A DNA stretch of 8,791 bases from Candidatus Fibrimonadales bacterium (GTDB lineage Bacteria; Fibrobacterota; Fibrobacteria; Fibrobacterales; Fibrobacteraceae). Under the pieces are notes generated by a model, which did no database searches, was not told where the DNA came from, and was given only the letters and a program-made list of their open reading frames with translations. Both the position numbers and the translations under genes were made by a program. Positions 1 to 5,543 of this stretch are shown here, piece after piece (positions within the stretch are counted from its first letter, which is position 1; each line of letters begins with the position of its first letter). The stretch is from positions 1-8,791 of the forward strand of contig WQSA01000091.1 in assembly GCA_009788135.1 (NCBI GenBank). Direction: 5' to 3'.

Positions 1-912
1 CACAAAATGGGCAAAGAAATACATGTGTGCGCTCCCGCATACAGAAAAGATGAATTTAGCCAAATTTTAAGACGAGCCAGCCATATAACTTTCAACAGTT
101 TTTCGCAGTGGGAAATGTTCAAAAAAGAAACTTTGAAAAAAAAGGTTAGCGCAGGGATAAGAATAAATCCGGAATTTTCAACTGTTGGCGTGGATATGTA
201 CAATCCGGCTGGTCGTTACAGCCGCCTTGGGGTTACAAGAAAAGAATTTAAGCCAATGCTTTTAGATGGCATTGAGGGCTTGCATTTCCATGCGCTCTGC
301 GAACAGGATACAGATGCTCTGGAAGCCGTGCTGGATAGGGTGGAAGCGAACTTTGGAGAATGGATTCCAAAGATGAAATGGATAAATTTTGGCGGAGGAC
401 ATCACATAACCAGAGCGGAATACGATGTTAAAAAACTCATAGACATTTTGAAAAAGTTTCACAAAAGATACCCTGGAATTGAAATTATTTTGGAACCCGG
501 CGAAGCCGTTGGTTGGCAAACTGGAGAACTTGTTTCCACGGTTTTGGATATTGTTCGCAATGAAATAAACATTGCCATTCTGGATGTGTCAATAACAGCG
601 CACATGCCGGATTGCCTGGAAATGCCTTACCGCCCCGCTATACTTGATAGCGCCATGCTTGGAATTAAAAAATACACATACCGCTTGGCGGGCAATTCTT
701 GCCTGGCTGGAGATATTGCCGGAGATTATTCGTTTGACAAACCTTTGGAAGTAGGCTCCAAGATAATTTTTGCAGATATGATTCATTATACAATGGTAAA
801 AACAACTTTCTTCAACGGAGTGAAGCACCCCTCAATAGGAATTTGGAAAAACGGCAAATTCCATCTTGTTAGAGAATTCTCTTACAATAGTTTTAGGGAT
901 AAGCTCAGCTAA
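1..912 (+). CDS. nspC: Carboxynorspermidine/carboxyspermidine decarboxylase (5'-truncated)
   Basis: This PLP enzyme of the alanine-racemase/ornithine-decarboxylase fold removes the carboxyl group from carboxy(nor)spermidine, the last step of the alternative (aspartate-semialdehyde plus diamine) route to spermidine or norspermidine in the cytoplasm. The frame is open from base 1 (His-Lys before the first visible Met), so the true start lies outside the window. The family is about 375-390 residues and about 303 are visible, so the N-terminal part with the PLP lysine is missing. Counting from the first visible Met, family hallmarks are HFHALCEQ (93-100), the glycine-rich phosphate loop FGGGHH (128-133), EPGEAVG (163-169), DVSITAHMPDCLEMPYRP (193-210), the NSCLAGD cysteine motif (230-236) and the HYTMVKTTFFNG C-terminal tyrosine motif (260-271). 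No frameshift is seen. Its TAA overlaps the stop of the converging gene by 4 bp. The partner dehydrogenase gene is not in the window and may lie upstream. Confidence 0.93.
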   Translation, partial: HKMGKEIHVCAPAYRKDEFSQILRRASHITFNSFSQWEMFKKETLKKKVSAGIRINPEFSTVGVDMYNPAGRYSRLGVTRKEFKPMLLDGIEGLHFHALCEQDTDALEAVLDRVEANFGEWIPKMKWINFGGGHHITRAEYDVKKLIDILKKFHKRYPGIEIILEPGEAVGWQTGELVSTVLDIVRNEINIAILDVSITAHMPDCLEMPYRPAILDSAMLGIKKYTYRLAGNSCLAGDIAGDYSFDKPLEVGSKIIFADMIHYTMVKTTFFNGVKHPSIGIWKNGKFHLVREFSYNSFRDKLS

Positions 913-2483
913 GGTCTGAACACGCATCTAAATCCGGTGTGCGTTCCCCAATACCGAGCATCTTCTTCTTCTTTGTTTTCAAAGCTCAAATCTTTTGCTT
1001 TGGATTTCCAGCTTCCGCCTTTCAGGTATTTGTATTTGCCAAACCAAAATCCGTCATCTTTAACCCATTCGGCAACATTGCCGAACATATCGTAAAGTCC
1101 CCAGCCGTTGGGCTTTTTGCTACCTGAGGCAACAGGTTTTTTGCCTTCGAATATGGCATAGTCTTTTGGGTTTGCGTTATTTGGCCACACCTGTTTTAAC
1201 GGAGAGCCTGCTCTGGCAGCATATTCCCATTCAGCTTCCGTTGGAAGTTCGCCTCCAAGCGCAATGCAGCAACTGTTGGCTTCTTTCCAAGTGACGCTGT
1301 GCGCAGGAAGCGAATCGCCTTTGATTTTTTTAAAATCTTTTTTCCCGCATTTGGCTTTGTATAAACCTTGGTCTATCACGGCGGTGTTTATGTTAAAGGA
1401 CCTTATTTGCATTTCTTTGCCTTTATACTTTAATCTGCCTGCAGGAATTTTTGCAAGGAACGCTTTGCCTGGCGCAGGCTCTTCTGCAACTGGCGGTTGC
1501 GGCAGAGAATCTTTTGGAGCTAAGTTTGCTAGCCTTTCTGGCAAAATAAATTGGCCTTTCATTGGAAACAGCAAGCCGTTCCAAGATATGCTGAGGTCAT
1601 AATATTTGTAAAAATGCCTTGAATATCCGCCTTCAATGGGGAGCCACAGGGTTTGGTTCTTGGTTGTCAAAAAGGCTAGCGCAGAAACTGCTTCTGCGGT
1701 CAAAGCTTTTGCCAGCGTTTCGCCCGTTAAAAAATCATTTTCCCAGGCTCCTCTCCAAACAACGTCTGCACGGCCATCCGGCGAGAGAAAATGAAGTTCC
1801 AGGTTGCCTTTTAAACCATGTTCGTCAGTTTTTTCAAATTTTGCGCTTGCTACTGGAACAAAACCGTTAAGCTGCATTGTTCCAAGCATGTTTATGCGAT
1901 CTACAACCATGTTCAGCTTTTGCCCTGGACTGGTACAACTGGCATACCATTCGTTAAAAGATACCTGTCTTTCGTCCATGTAAATTTGGTAATAATGGCG
2001 GTATTCCTCGGAATCCATGTTCAGCGGGCTTGGCGGGGAAATTGGCAGAGGATAATCTGCGGCAAAAACAGCCAGGCAAATAGAATCCGAGACAATCGTT
2101 GGCGCTTCTTTGGAAAGGCTATCATACAGGAGCTCAAGCGTTCTCAAATCGTTTATGTGCGATATATCGGGCATTTCGCTTGGCGGCAATCCATATTTTT
2201 TCAATTGCAATTCTTGCGATATTTTTTCGCCATGCACAATTTTGGCGATAAAAGTCTCTGTCCAGTATCCGGTAGCTCGTATGGAATAAACAGCCCAGCC
2301 TGCGGGAACATCCATTGAAAATGGAGTGTTGCCTACGGCCTGTCCATTAATCCACACTCCTGCGGGCGTAAAGCTATGTATGGATAAAACGCCAGTAGGA
2401 GAATCGGATGCAGTGCTGTCTTGCGCAAAGCACAAGACAGAAGACAATGCAGCGACGAGTATAAAAACCGTTCTTTTTTGCAT
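909..2483 (-). CDS. Exported PEGA-domain protein with C-terminal SUMF1/FGE-like domain
   Basis: The 524-residue product begins with a signal peptide (basic MQKR, hydrophobic core, probable signal peptidase I site after CFA, about residue 20), so it is likely periplasmic or surface-exposed. Residues about 30-97 look like a PEGA domain (GVWINGQAVGNTPFSMDVPAG), often linked to envelope or sugar contacts. Residues 100-340 are unassigned and end in a Pro-rich linker (328-339). Residues 342-523 are an SUMF1/formylglycine-generating-enzyme-like fold: LPTEAEWEYAARAG (413-426), GWGLYDMFGNVAEWV (460-474), KGGSW (488-492) and terminal GFRC (517-520). The cysteine pair that true formylglycine-generating enzymes carry after GGS is absent (KSKAKDLSF follows), so sulfatase activation is unlikely. 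A binding or other SUMF1-family role is more plausible. It lies 29 nt after the PfkB gene on the same strand. No good Shine-Dalgarno precedes the ATG, only a weak AGG, and the start was chosen because it yields an intact signal peptide. Confidence 0.85.
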   Translation of the reverse strand: MQKRTVFILVAALSSVLCFAQDSTASDSPTGVLSIHSFTPAGVWINGQAVGNTPFSMDVPAGWAVYSIRATGYWTETFIAKIVHGEKISQELQLKKYGLPPSEMPDISHINDLRTLELLYDSLSKEAPTIVSDSICLAVFAADYPLPISPPSPLNMDSEEYRHYYQIYMDERQVSFNEWYASCTSPGQKLNMVVDRINMLGTMQLNGFVPVASAKFEKTDEHGLKGNLELHFLSPDGRADVVWRGAWENDFLTGETLAKALTAEAVSALAFLTTKNQTLWLPIEGGYSRHFYKYYDLSISWNGLLFPMKGQFILPERLANLAPKDSLPQPPVAEEPAPGKAFLAKIPAGRLKYKGKEMQIRSFNINTAVIDQGLYKAKCGKKDFKKIKGDSLPAHSVTWKEANSCCIALGGELPTEAEWEYAARAGSPLKQVWPNNANPKDYAIFEGKKPVASGSKKPNGWGLYDMFGNVAEWVKDDGFWFGKYKYLKGGSWKSKAKDLSFENKEEEDARYWGTHTGFRCVFRP

Positions 2484-2512
2484 AACAAAGCCTAATATAG
2501 TAAAAATTTAAA

Positions 2513-3490
2513 TTACGATTTTGCCAACTTATCTCGAATTTGGATCAGCCTCTCATAGCCGGCATCCGGAATGATGGGACCCAGAACCTGAATCACTTCC
2601 GAAGCGGTTGCCGAGGCCAGCTCAGCGCATTTCTCAAGAGGCCAGCCATTTGAGTAACCGTACAGGAAGCCTGATGCCCATAGGTCTCCGGCTCCGGTGG
2701 TGTCCAGAGCTTTGACATTAGGCGTGCCTACTTTCAAGACTTTGTCTTTTTCGCAGATTATGGAACCTTTTTTGCCAACTTTAACGATCGCAATCTTAGC
2801 TATCTTAGCCATTTCCATGCAAGCCAGTTCTTCTTCCACGCTTGTCAGAATACGGGCTTCGTCTTCGTTTGCTATTAAAATATCGATGCTATGGTCTTCT
2901 ACCATCTTGTCTATTATAAAGCGGCAATCCTGTATAACGCCAAAAGAACCGCAATCCAAAGCAACTTCCAAGCCGATGTTCTTTGCCACGCTGGCGCAGT
3001 GCAAAAGCAGCGATGGATTGTATGCCAGATATCCTTCCAGATATAGTATATCAGCGTTGCTAAAAGGCGCATCGCCGATTTCCGAAGGCAGAAGCTCGGC
3101 TGAGGCTCCCGTGTAAGTGAACATGGTGCGCTGGGCATCCGGTGTTACGGCTGAGATCACTCGCCCTGTTGGGGTTGAGCTTTTGCGTATATAGCCTTCC
3201 ACCATGTTGCGGTAGAGACTTAGCGAATAGACATCGCCCAGGTCGTCATTGCCAACCTTGCATATAAAGCGTGCCAGGCCGCCGAGCCTGGACAAGCCTA
3301 TCATGGTATTGCTTGCAGAACCGCCGGGAACTGTTTCCACGCGTTCGATATTGCCTAAAATGCGTCCTATTTCGCCCCAATTCATGAGGTTCATTCCGCC
3401 TTTTGTCTTTTTTTGCCGGACTATCCATTCTTCGCTAACCGAAGCTATCAAATCCACCAAAGCTGCGCCAACTCCAACTACTCTTTTCAT
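2513..3490 (-). CDS. PfkB-family carbohydrate/nucleoside kinase (adenosine-kinase-like)
   Basis: This cytoplasmic ribokinase-superfamily kinase transfers the ATP gamma-phosphate to a sugar or nucleoside hydroxyl. With the start used here the product has 325 residues, usual for the family. Motifs are the N-terminal strand VVGVGAALVDLIASV (3-17), the first signature VPGGSASNTMIGLSRLGG (54-71), NEDEARIL (208-215) and the second signature DTTGAGDLWASGFLYG (263-278). Asp269 is the expected catalytic base and the neighbouring Gly-Ala-Gly forms the anion hole. The ATG at 3490 was chosen over an in-frame upstream ATG (3538) because an AAGGAG Shine-Dalgarno lies about 8 nt before it and because the longer form would overlap the rhomboid gene by 47 bp. 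The Shine-Dalgarno lies inside the last codons of the rhomboid gene, and only 1 nt separates the two genes, which suggests translational coupling. The substrate cannot be fixed from motifs: adenosine kinase, fructokinase and other sugar kinases share them. Confidence 0.92.
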   Translation of the reverse strand: MKRVVGVGAALVDLIASVSEEWIVRQKKTKGGMNLMNWGEIGRILGNIERVETVPGGSASNTMIGLSRLGGLARFICKVGNDDLGDVYSLSLYRNMVEGYIRKSSTPTGRVISAVTPDAQRTMFTYTGASAELLPSEIGDAPFSNADILYLEGYLAYNPSLLLHCASVAKNIGLEVALDCGSFGVIQDCRFIIDKMVEDHSIDILIANEDEARILTSVEEELACMEMAKIAKIAIVKVGKKGSIICEKDKVLKVGTPNVKALDTTGAGDLWASGFLYGYSNGWPLEKCAELASATASEVIQVLGPIIPDAGYERLIQIRDKLAKS

Positions 3491-3491
3491 T

Positions 3492-4280
3492 TTAACTTCT
3501 CCTTTTGTTTTGTTGTCCAAACCATTGGAGGTAGTCACGTTCCTCCTGATTAAGTGAATGCAAGCCGTTACGGTTTATTTTTTCCAAAATTTCATTTAGT
3601 TTTTCTTCTTTCGCATTGGCGGGACCGCTGTGCAGTTCGCCTTCCAGAGGTCTGTATTCGTATTTTTGCTGAGGTTGCTGAGTTTTTTGCTCTTGCCGTT
3701 TTGGCCTGGACCAAGCCAGCATAAACAGGAACCCTGCAAATACTCCGCCCAGATGCGTGTAATGAGCTATGCCGTCTCCGCTATTGGCCATAAACAGGTC
3801 TATGGCTATGAATATCCATATTGCGTGTTTTATTTTCATGGGCACTATAAAGAACATCAGTATAACTCGTTCCGGGAATAGGAATGCGTATGCGGCCATA
3901 ACTCCGAAGAGTGCGCCTGAGGCTCCTATTATGGGATGCGGGTCCATGACACCTATTGAATAGAGAAAGAGGCTGAACACGCTTGCAAACACGGCAGCTA
4001 TCAGGTAAAGCGCTGTAAAATTTCTTTCGCCGAGCGTTTTGCAAACGTCTGTAGCGAACATCCAGAACATGAGCATATTAAAAAGGATATGCATAAAATC
4101 CATGTGCACGAATGCGTAGCTTAAAAAGCGCCAGAGCTCGTGAGCCTGGCTTGGGAAGAAGGCTCCATGCCAAAACAAATATCTAGGATTAACAAATGAA
4201 ATCAGGAAAACTGCTGCGTTTAGCAGCAGAATAACCTGCATTGGGCGAGGCAATTGTTTTAATGGAGTGAGGCCTAGCAT
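3492..4280 (-). CDS. Rhomboid-family intramembrane serine protease
   Basis: This inner-membrane serine protease cleaves transmembrane segments of other proteins; its substrate is unknown. The 262-residue product has the bacterial six-helix rhomboid pattern. TM1 is about 16-30, followed by an L1 region with WRFLSYAFVHMDFMHILFNM, giving His59, His64 and Asn68 of the conserved HxxxxHxxxN in TM2. The nucleophile is Ser121 in GASGALFG (119-126), and the second catalytic residue is His176 in HYTHLGGVFAG. The catalytic dyad is therefore intact. After the last helix (about 178-190) comes a basic Gln-rich linker and a soluble tail (224-254, EEKLNEILEKINRNGLHSL...) of the kind seen on many rhomboids in this group of bacteria. 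The ATG lies only 18 nt from the 3' end of tRNA-Ala, and those 18 nt hold no Shine-Dalgarno. Expression may therefore depend on readthrough from the tRNA promoter and processing of the tRNA 3' end. The PfkB gene follows after 1 nt. Confidence 0.93.
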   Translation of the reverse strand: MLGLTPLKQLPRPMQVILLLNAAVFLISFVNPRYLFWHGAFFPSQAHELWRFLSYAFVHMDFMHILFNMLMFWMFATDVCKTLGERNFTALYLIAAVFASVFSLFLYSIGVMDPHPIIGASGALFGVMAAYAFLFPERVILMFFIVPMKIKHAIWIFIAIDLFMANSGDGIAHYTHLGGVFAGFLFMLAWSRPKRQEQKTQQPQQKYEYRPLEGELHSGPANAKEEKLNEILEKINRNGLHSLNQEERDYLQWFGQQNKRRS

Positions 4281-4298
4281 GAATGGGAATTTAGAAAA

Positions 4299-4371
4299 TG
4301 GAGCTAAGGAGATTCGAACTCCTGACCCTCACGCTGCCAGCGTGATGCTCTACCAACTGAGCTATAACCCC
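4299..4371 (-). tRNA. tRNA-Ala (anticodon GGC)
   Basis: The 73-nt cloverleaf folds completely by hand: acceptor GGGGUUA/UAGCUCC, D stem GCUC/GAGC, anticodon stem UCACG/CGUGA around loop CUGGCAG (anticodon GGC, reading GCC and GCU), 5-nt variable loop, and T stem AGGAG/CUCCU around UUCGAAU. The acceptor carries the G3-U70 wobble pair that identifies alanine tRNAs, and the discriminator is A73. The 3' CCA is not encoded, so it must be added by a nucleotidyltransferase. A consensus promoter lies just upstream and the rhomboid gene begins 18 nt downstream. Confidence 0.97.
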
Positions 4372-4383
4372 TAGAATGGGTTA

Positions 4384-4412
4384 AATTTAGCAAATTTTTG
4401 CGTAATTGTCAA
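4384..4412 (-). promoter_or_regulatory. Sigma70-type promoter of tRNA-Ala (and perhaps the rhomboid-pfkB genes)
   Basis: On the minus strand a perfect -35 TTGACA (4412-4407) is followed after exactly 17 nt by a -10 TAAATT (4389-4384). The tRNA 5' end lies 12 nt beyond the -10, so the predicted transcript starts only a few bases before the mature tRNA. The spacer holds the near-palindrome GCAAATTTTTGC (4390-4401). Confidence 0.8.
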
Positions 4413-4479
4413 GGTTTTTTGTGGTAAAGGCGGTTTTTTTCGGAAAATAGTTGGAAGCGATGTTCCTCCCGAGGCTCTT

Positions 4480-5040
4480 TTACGAATAAATATCTTTTCG
4501 CATACTGACAGTTTTGCGATTTCTGGTATATAATTCTTCATTTACGAAGAATTTGTTTTTTTCATAAAAATTCAAAATATTTGCATCGTGTTCTATGTCG
4601 GCATCTACGGTAAGAAAGCGACTAGCCATATATTTTTTATTACATTCGCGAGCCATAGTGCAAGCTGAATAAAGCATAAAAGAACCTATACCTTTATATT
4701 TTTCTCGGAATTTATTATTTGTTGCAAGTTTAGCTACCTTCATTGCGGGAATGGTTTTGAATGGATAGTCCAAAGAATGTAAAGATTTTTCAGCAATGGA
4801 TAACTTTATTGCATCAGCTATCAAAGACATATAGGCTATAAGCTTATCGGTTTCTTTTTCTCGTAATAATAGTGTGAATGCTATATGATCTTTTTGAGAA
4901 CGTAAAGCATCTATTTTTAAATACTCGTTATATTCTTCAATTGAGCAATTAAATTCCGATAATTGGTTTTTGTCAGAGAAATTTTCAAAAAAGAAATATT
5001 TCAGTCCATTTTCGGGAGTAATTAAAGTATGATTATCCAT
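4480..5040 (-). CDS. GNAT-family N-acetyltransferase, candidate toxin of a type II toxin-antitoxin pair
   Basis: The 186-residue protein transfers acetyl from acetyl-CoA to an amine. Known GNAT toxins acetylate charged tRNA, but that is inference here. Evidence is an N-terminal region with FNCSIEEYNEYLKIDALRSQ (30-49), then IAYMSLIADAIKL (68-80), as in a widespread GNAT subfamily with the pattern C-x-x-E-x-N-x-(Y/F)-L. Motif A follows, KVAKLATNNKFREKYKGIGS (101-120), with the pyrophosphate-binding R/K-x-x-G-I-G loop. Next come a helix, LTVDAD (143-148) and motif B NFYEKNKFF (157-165) with Tyr159. Length fits the family and no residue is obviously lost. The ATG lies 1 nt after the stop of the small upstream gene, with no strong Shine-Dalgarno, so translation is probably coupled. 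The gene is more AT-rich than the kinase and rhomboid genes, which is compatible with transfer. A housekeeping acetyltransferase is the alternative. Confidence 0.82.
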   Translation of the reverse strand: MDNHTLITPENGLKYFFFENFSDKNQLSEFNCSIEEYNEYLKIDALRSQKDHIAFTLLLREKETDKLIAYMSLIADAIKLSIAEKSLHSLDYPFKTIPAMKVAKLATNNKFREKYKGIGSFMLYSACTMARECNKKYMASRFLTVDADIEHDANILNFYEKNKFFVNEELYTRNRKTVSMRKDIYS

Positions 5041-5041
5041 A

Positions 5042-5194
5042 TTATCTCATCATACTCATAATAAGTTTATCATTTTTCTCAAATTCTGCCAATTTTTTCG
5101 AACTTGGCGTTCTACGAACTTCGGCTATAACCTGCCGGATAATATTTTTGTCGCGAATAACAGTCGCTTGCACTGGTTTAACTTTAACTGCCAT
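5042..5194 (-). CDS. Small basic protein, candidate antitoxin of the GNAT gene
   Basis: A 50-residue ORF encodes a protein beginning MAVKVKPVQATVIRDK and ending KLIMSMMR. It falls below common ORF length cut-offs, but support is good. A perfect Shine-Dalgarno GGAGGT (5207-5202) lies 7 nt before the ATG, a near-consensus promoter lies upstream, and the stop codon is 1 nt before the GNAT start. The protein is Lys/Arg-rich. Its first part has a beta-like pattern (VKVKPVQATVI), followed by a likely helix (IIRQVIAEVRR) and a second helix (SKKLAEFEKNDKLIMSMM). A short protein with an N-terminal DNA-binding-type segment and a C-terminal helical tail would suit an antitoxin that binds its own promoter and the toxin. 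I do not recognise it as a named family; it does not resemble the DUF1778 antitoxins of TacAT-type GNAT systems. The gene call is strong, and the antitoxin role is inferred from position and size. Confidence 0.75.
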   Translation of the reverse strand: MAVKVKPVQATVIRDKNIIRQVIAEVRRTPSSKKLAEFEKNDKLIMSMMR

Positions 5195-5201
5195 AAGATA
5201 T

Positions 5202-5207
5202 ACCTCC
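5202..5207 (-). promoter_or_regulatory. Shine-Dalgarno of the small putative antitoxin gene
   Basis: On the minus strand GGAGGT sits 7 nt before the ATG at 5194. It is one of the best ribosome-binding sites in the window and decides that the 50-codon ORF is a real gene. The GNAT gene behind it has no comparable site, so first-gene product should be made in excess, as is usual for antitoxins. Confidence 0.8.
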
Positions 5208-5224
5208 AATAAGACTCAATTGTA

Positions 5225-5252
5225 AATATAGAAAAGTTTTCCGCTTTGTCAA
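5225..5252 (-). promoter_or_regulatory. Sigma70-type promoter of the small gene-GNAT operon
   Basis: On the minus strand a perfect -35 TTGACA (5252-5247) is separated by 16 nt from a -10 TATATT (5230-5225, five of six consensus bases). The predicted start is near 5218, giving a leader of about 24 nt that contains the GGAGGT site. It is as strong by sequence as the tRNA-Ala promoter. No perfect palindrome overlaps the -35/-10 itself; the palindromic DNA begins about 14 bp upstream of it. Confidence 0.75.
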
Positions 5253-5286
5253 GGGCAATCCTTAATTTTGCAAACAAGTGTTTACA

Positions 5287-5300
5287 TTTTTTGCAAAAAA
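5287..5300. repeat. AT-rich perfect 14-bp palindrome
   Basis: TTTTTTGCAAAAAA is self-complementary. A related TTTTGCAAA lies at 5266-5274, and GCAAAATTTGC occurs in the centre of the palindrome at 5321-5347. The motif could be a protein-binding site cluster upstream of the toxin-antitoxin promoter, but A/T runs make chance occurrence easy in this composition. Confidence 0.45.
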
Positions 5301-5325
5301 ACTGAAAAAATTAGTATTTTCAGTT
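5300..5325. repeat. Inverted repeat overlapping the following palindrome
   Basis: AACTGAAAA (5300-5308) and TTTTCAGTT (5317-5325) are perfect 9-bp arms around an 8-nt loop. The right arm shares its last five bases, CAGTT, with the left arm of the 13-bp-arm palindrome at 5321-5347. In single-stranded form the two hairpins therefore compete for those bases. Confidence 0.6.
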
Positions 5326-5347
5326 GTCGCAAAATTTGCGACAACTG
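5321..5347. repeat. 27-bp palindrome with perfect 13-bp arms
   Basis: CAGTTGTCGCAAA and TTTGCGACAACTG flank a single central A. This is the longest uninterrupted palindrome in the window and is too long to expect by chance in 8.8 kb. It lies about 70 bp upstream of the -35 of the putative toxin-antitoxin operon. Neither side has a T run typical of intrinsic terminators. Possible roles are an operator for a dimeric regulator, a recombination site or a dispersed palindromic element; the sequence alone does not choose. Confidence 0.7.
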
Positions 5348-5404
5348 CTACGATGAAGAAATTTTATTTGTTAAAAATGGTTTGGCTAAAATATTTGGAA
5401 TAGA

Positions 5405-5432
5405 GTAGAGACGGGTAATTATCCGTCTCTAC
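5405..5432. repeat. 28-bp near-perfect palindrome (possible dispersed repeat)
   Basis: GTAGAGACGG (5405-5414) and CCGTCTCTAC (5423-5432) are perfect 10-bp arms. The 8-nt centre GTAATTAT continues the symmetry except for one G-T pair. The GTAGAGACG...CGTCTCTAC form resembles short palindromic elements that recur between genes in several bacterial phyla; that resemblance is from memory and not searched. No U tract follows on either strand. Confidence 0.6.
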
Positions 5433-5486
5433 ATTGGTTGCGTTGCACAAAGCATTTCTTTTTGTCTGAATCAAAATTACCAGCTT

Positions 5487-5526
5487 AATCCTGAATCTAG
5501 GGATGTGCCAGGATTTTAGGATTTGC
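5487..5526. repeat. AATCCTG inverted and direct short repeats downstream of the nuclease-like gene
   Basis: AATCCTG (5487-5493) pairs perfectly with CAGGATT (5509-5515) around a 15-nt loop. A further copy, TAGGATT, follows at 5517-5523, so the minus strand reads AATCCT twice in tandem. TGTCTGAATC precedes at 5464-5473. AATCCTG-type strings with GATTCAGACA are seen beside small accessory genes in other bacteria, which is recollection only. It could also serve as a weak 3' stem for the nuclease-like transcript. Confidence 0.45.
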
Positions 5527-5543
5527 GGTATTAGGCTTACAAT

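Larger units (their letters stand above)
5253..5543. other. Gene-free palindrome-rich intergenic region
   Basis: This 291-bp stretch lies between the putative antitoxin promoter and the end of the nuclease-like gene. No convincing coding sequence is present. It holds an AT palindrome (5287-5300), two overlapping inverted repeats (5300-5347), a 28-bp palindrome (5405-5432) and a stem made of AATCCTG repeats (5487-5515), each listed separately. None is followed by a clear U tract in either direction, so I do not call an intrinsic terminator. Its repeat density suggests regulatory DNA or remnants of small palindromic mobile elements. Confidence 0.6.

Noticed and set aside
1818..2318. Plus-strand 166-codon ORF opposite the PEGA/SUMF gene
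   Set aside because: It is antisense to a gene with clear domains and a signal peptide; its product is low-complexity shadow translation with no recognisable motif.
2697..3116. Plus-strand 139-codon ORF opposite the PfkB gene
   Set aside because: Antisense shadow: the minus-strand frame carries both PfkB signatures, and this one has a Ser/Ile-rich sequence without motifs.
3491..3538. Longer PfkB form starting at the upstream in-frame ATG (3538)
   Set aside because: It would overlap the rhomboid gene by 47 bp; the ATG at 3490 has an AAGGAG site at ideal spacing and matches the family N-terminus.
4372..4479. Intrinsic terminator for the GNAT gene
   Set aside because: Downstream of its stop the minus strand has A runs, not T runs, and only a 4-bp stem (GGAA/TTCC).
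5353..5403. Plus-strand 16-codon ORF (MKKFYLLK...) just after the 27-bp palindrome
   Set aside because: No Shine-Dalgarno, no promoter recognised and very short; it looks like chance in AT-rich DNA.
5253..5543. CRISPR array in the repeat-rich gap
   Set aside because: The repeats are single palindromes of differing sequence; there is no regularly spaced direct repeat.
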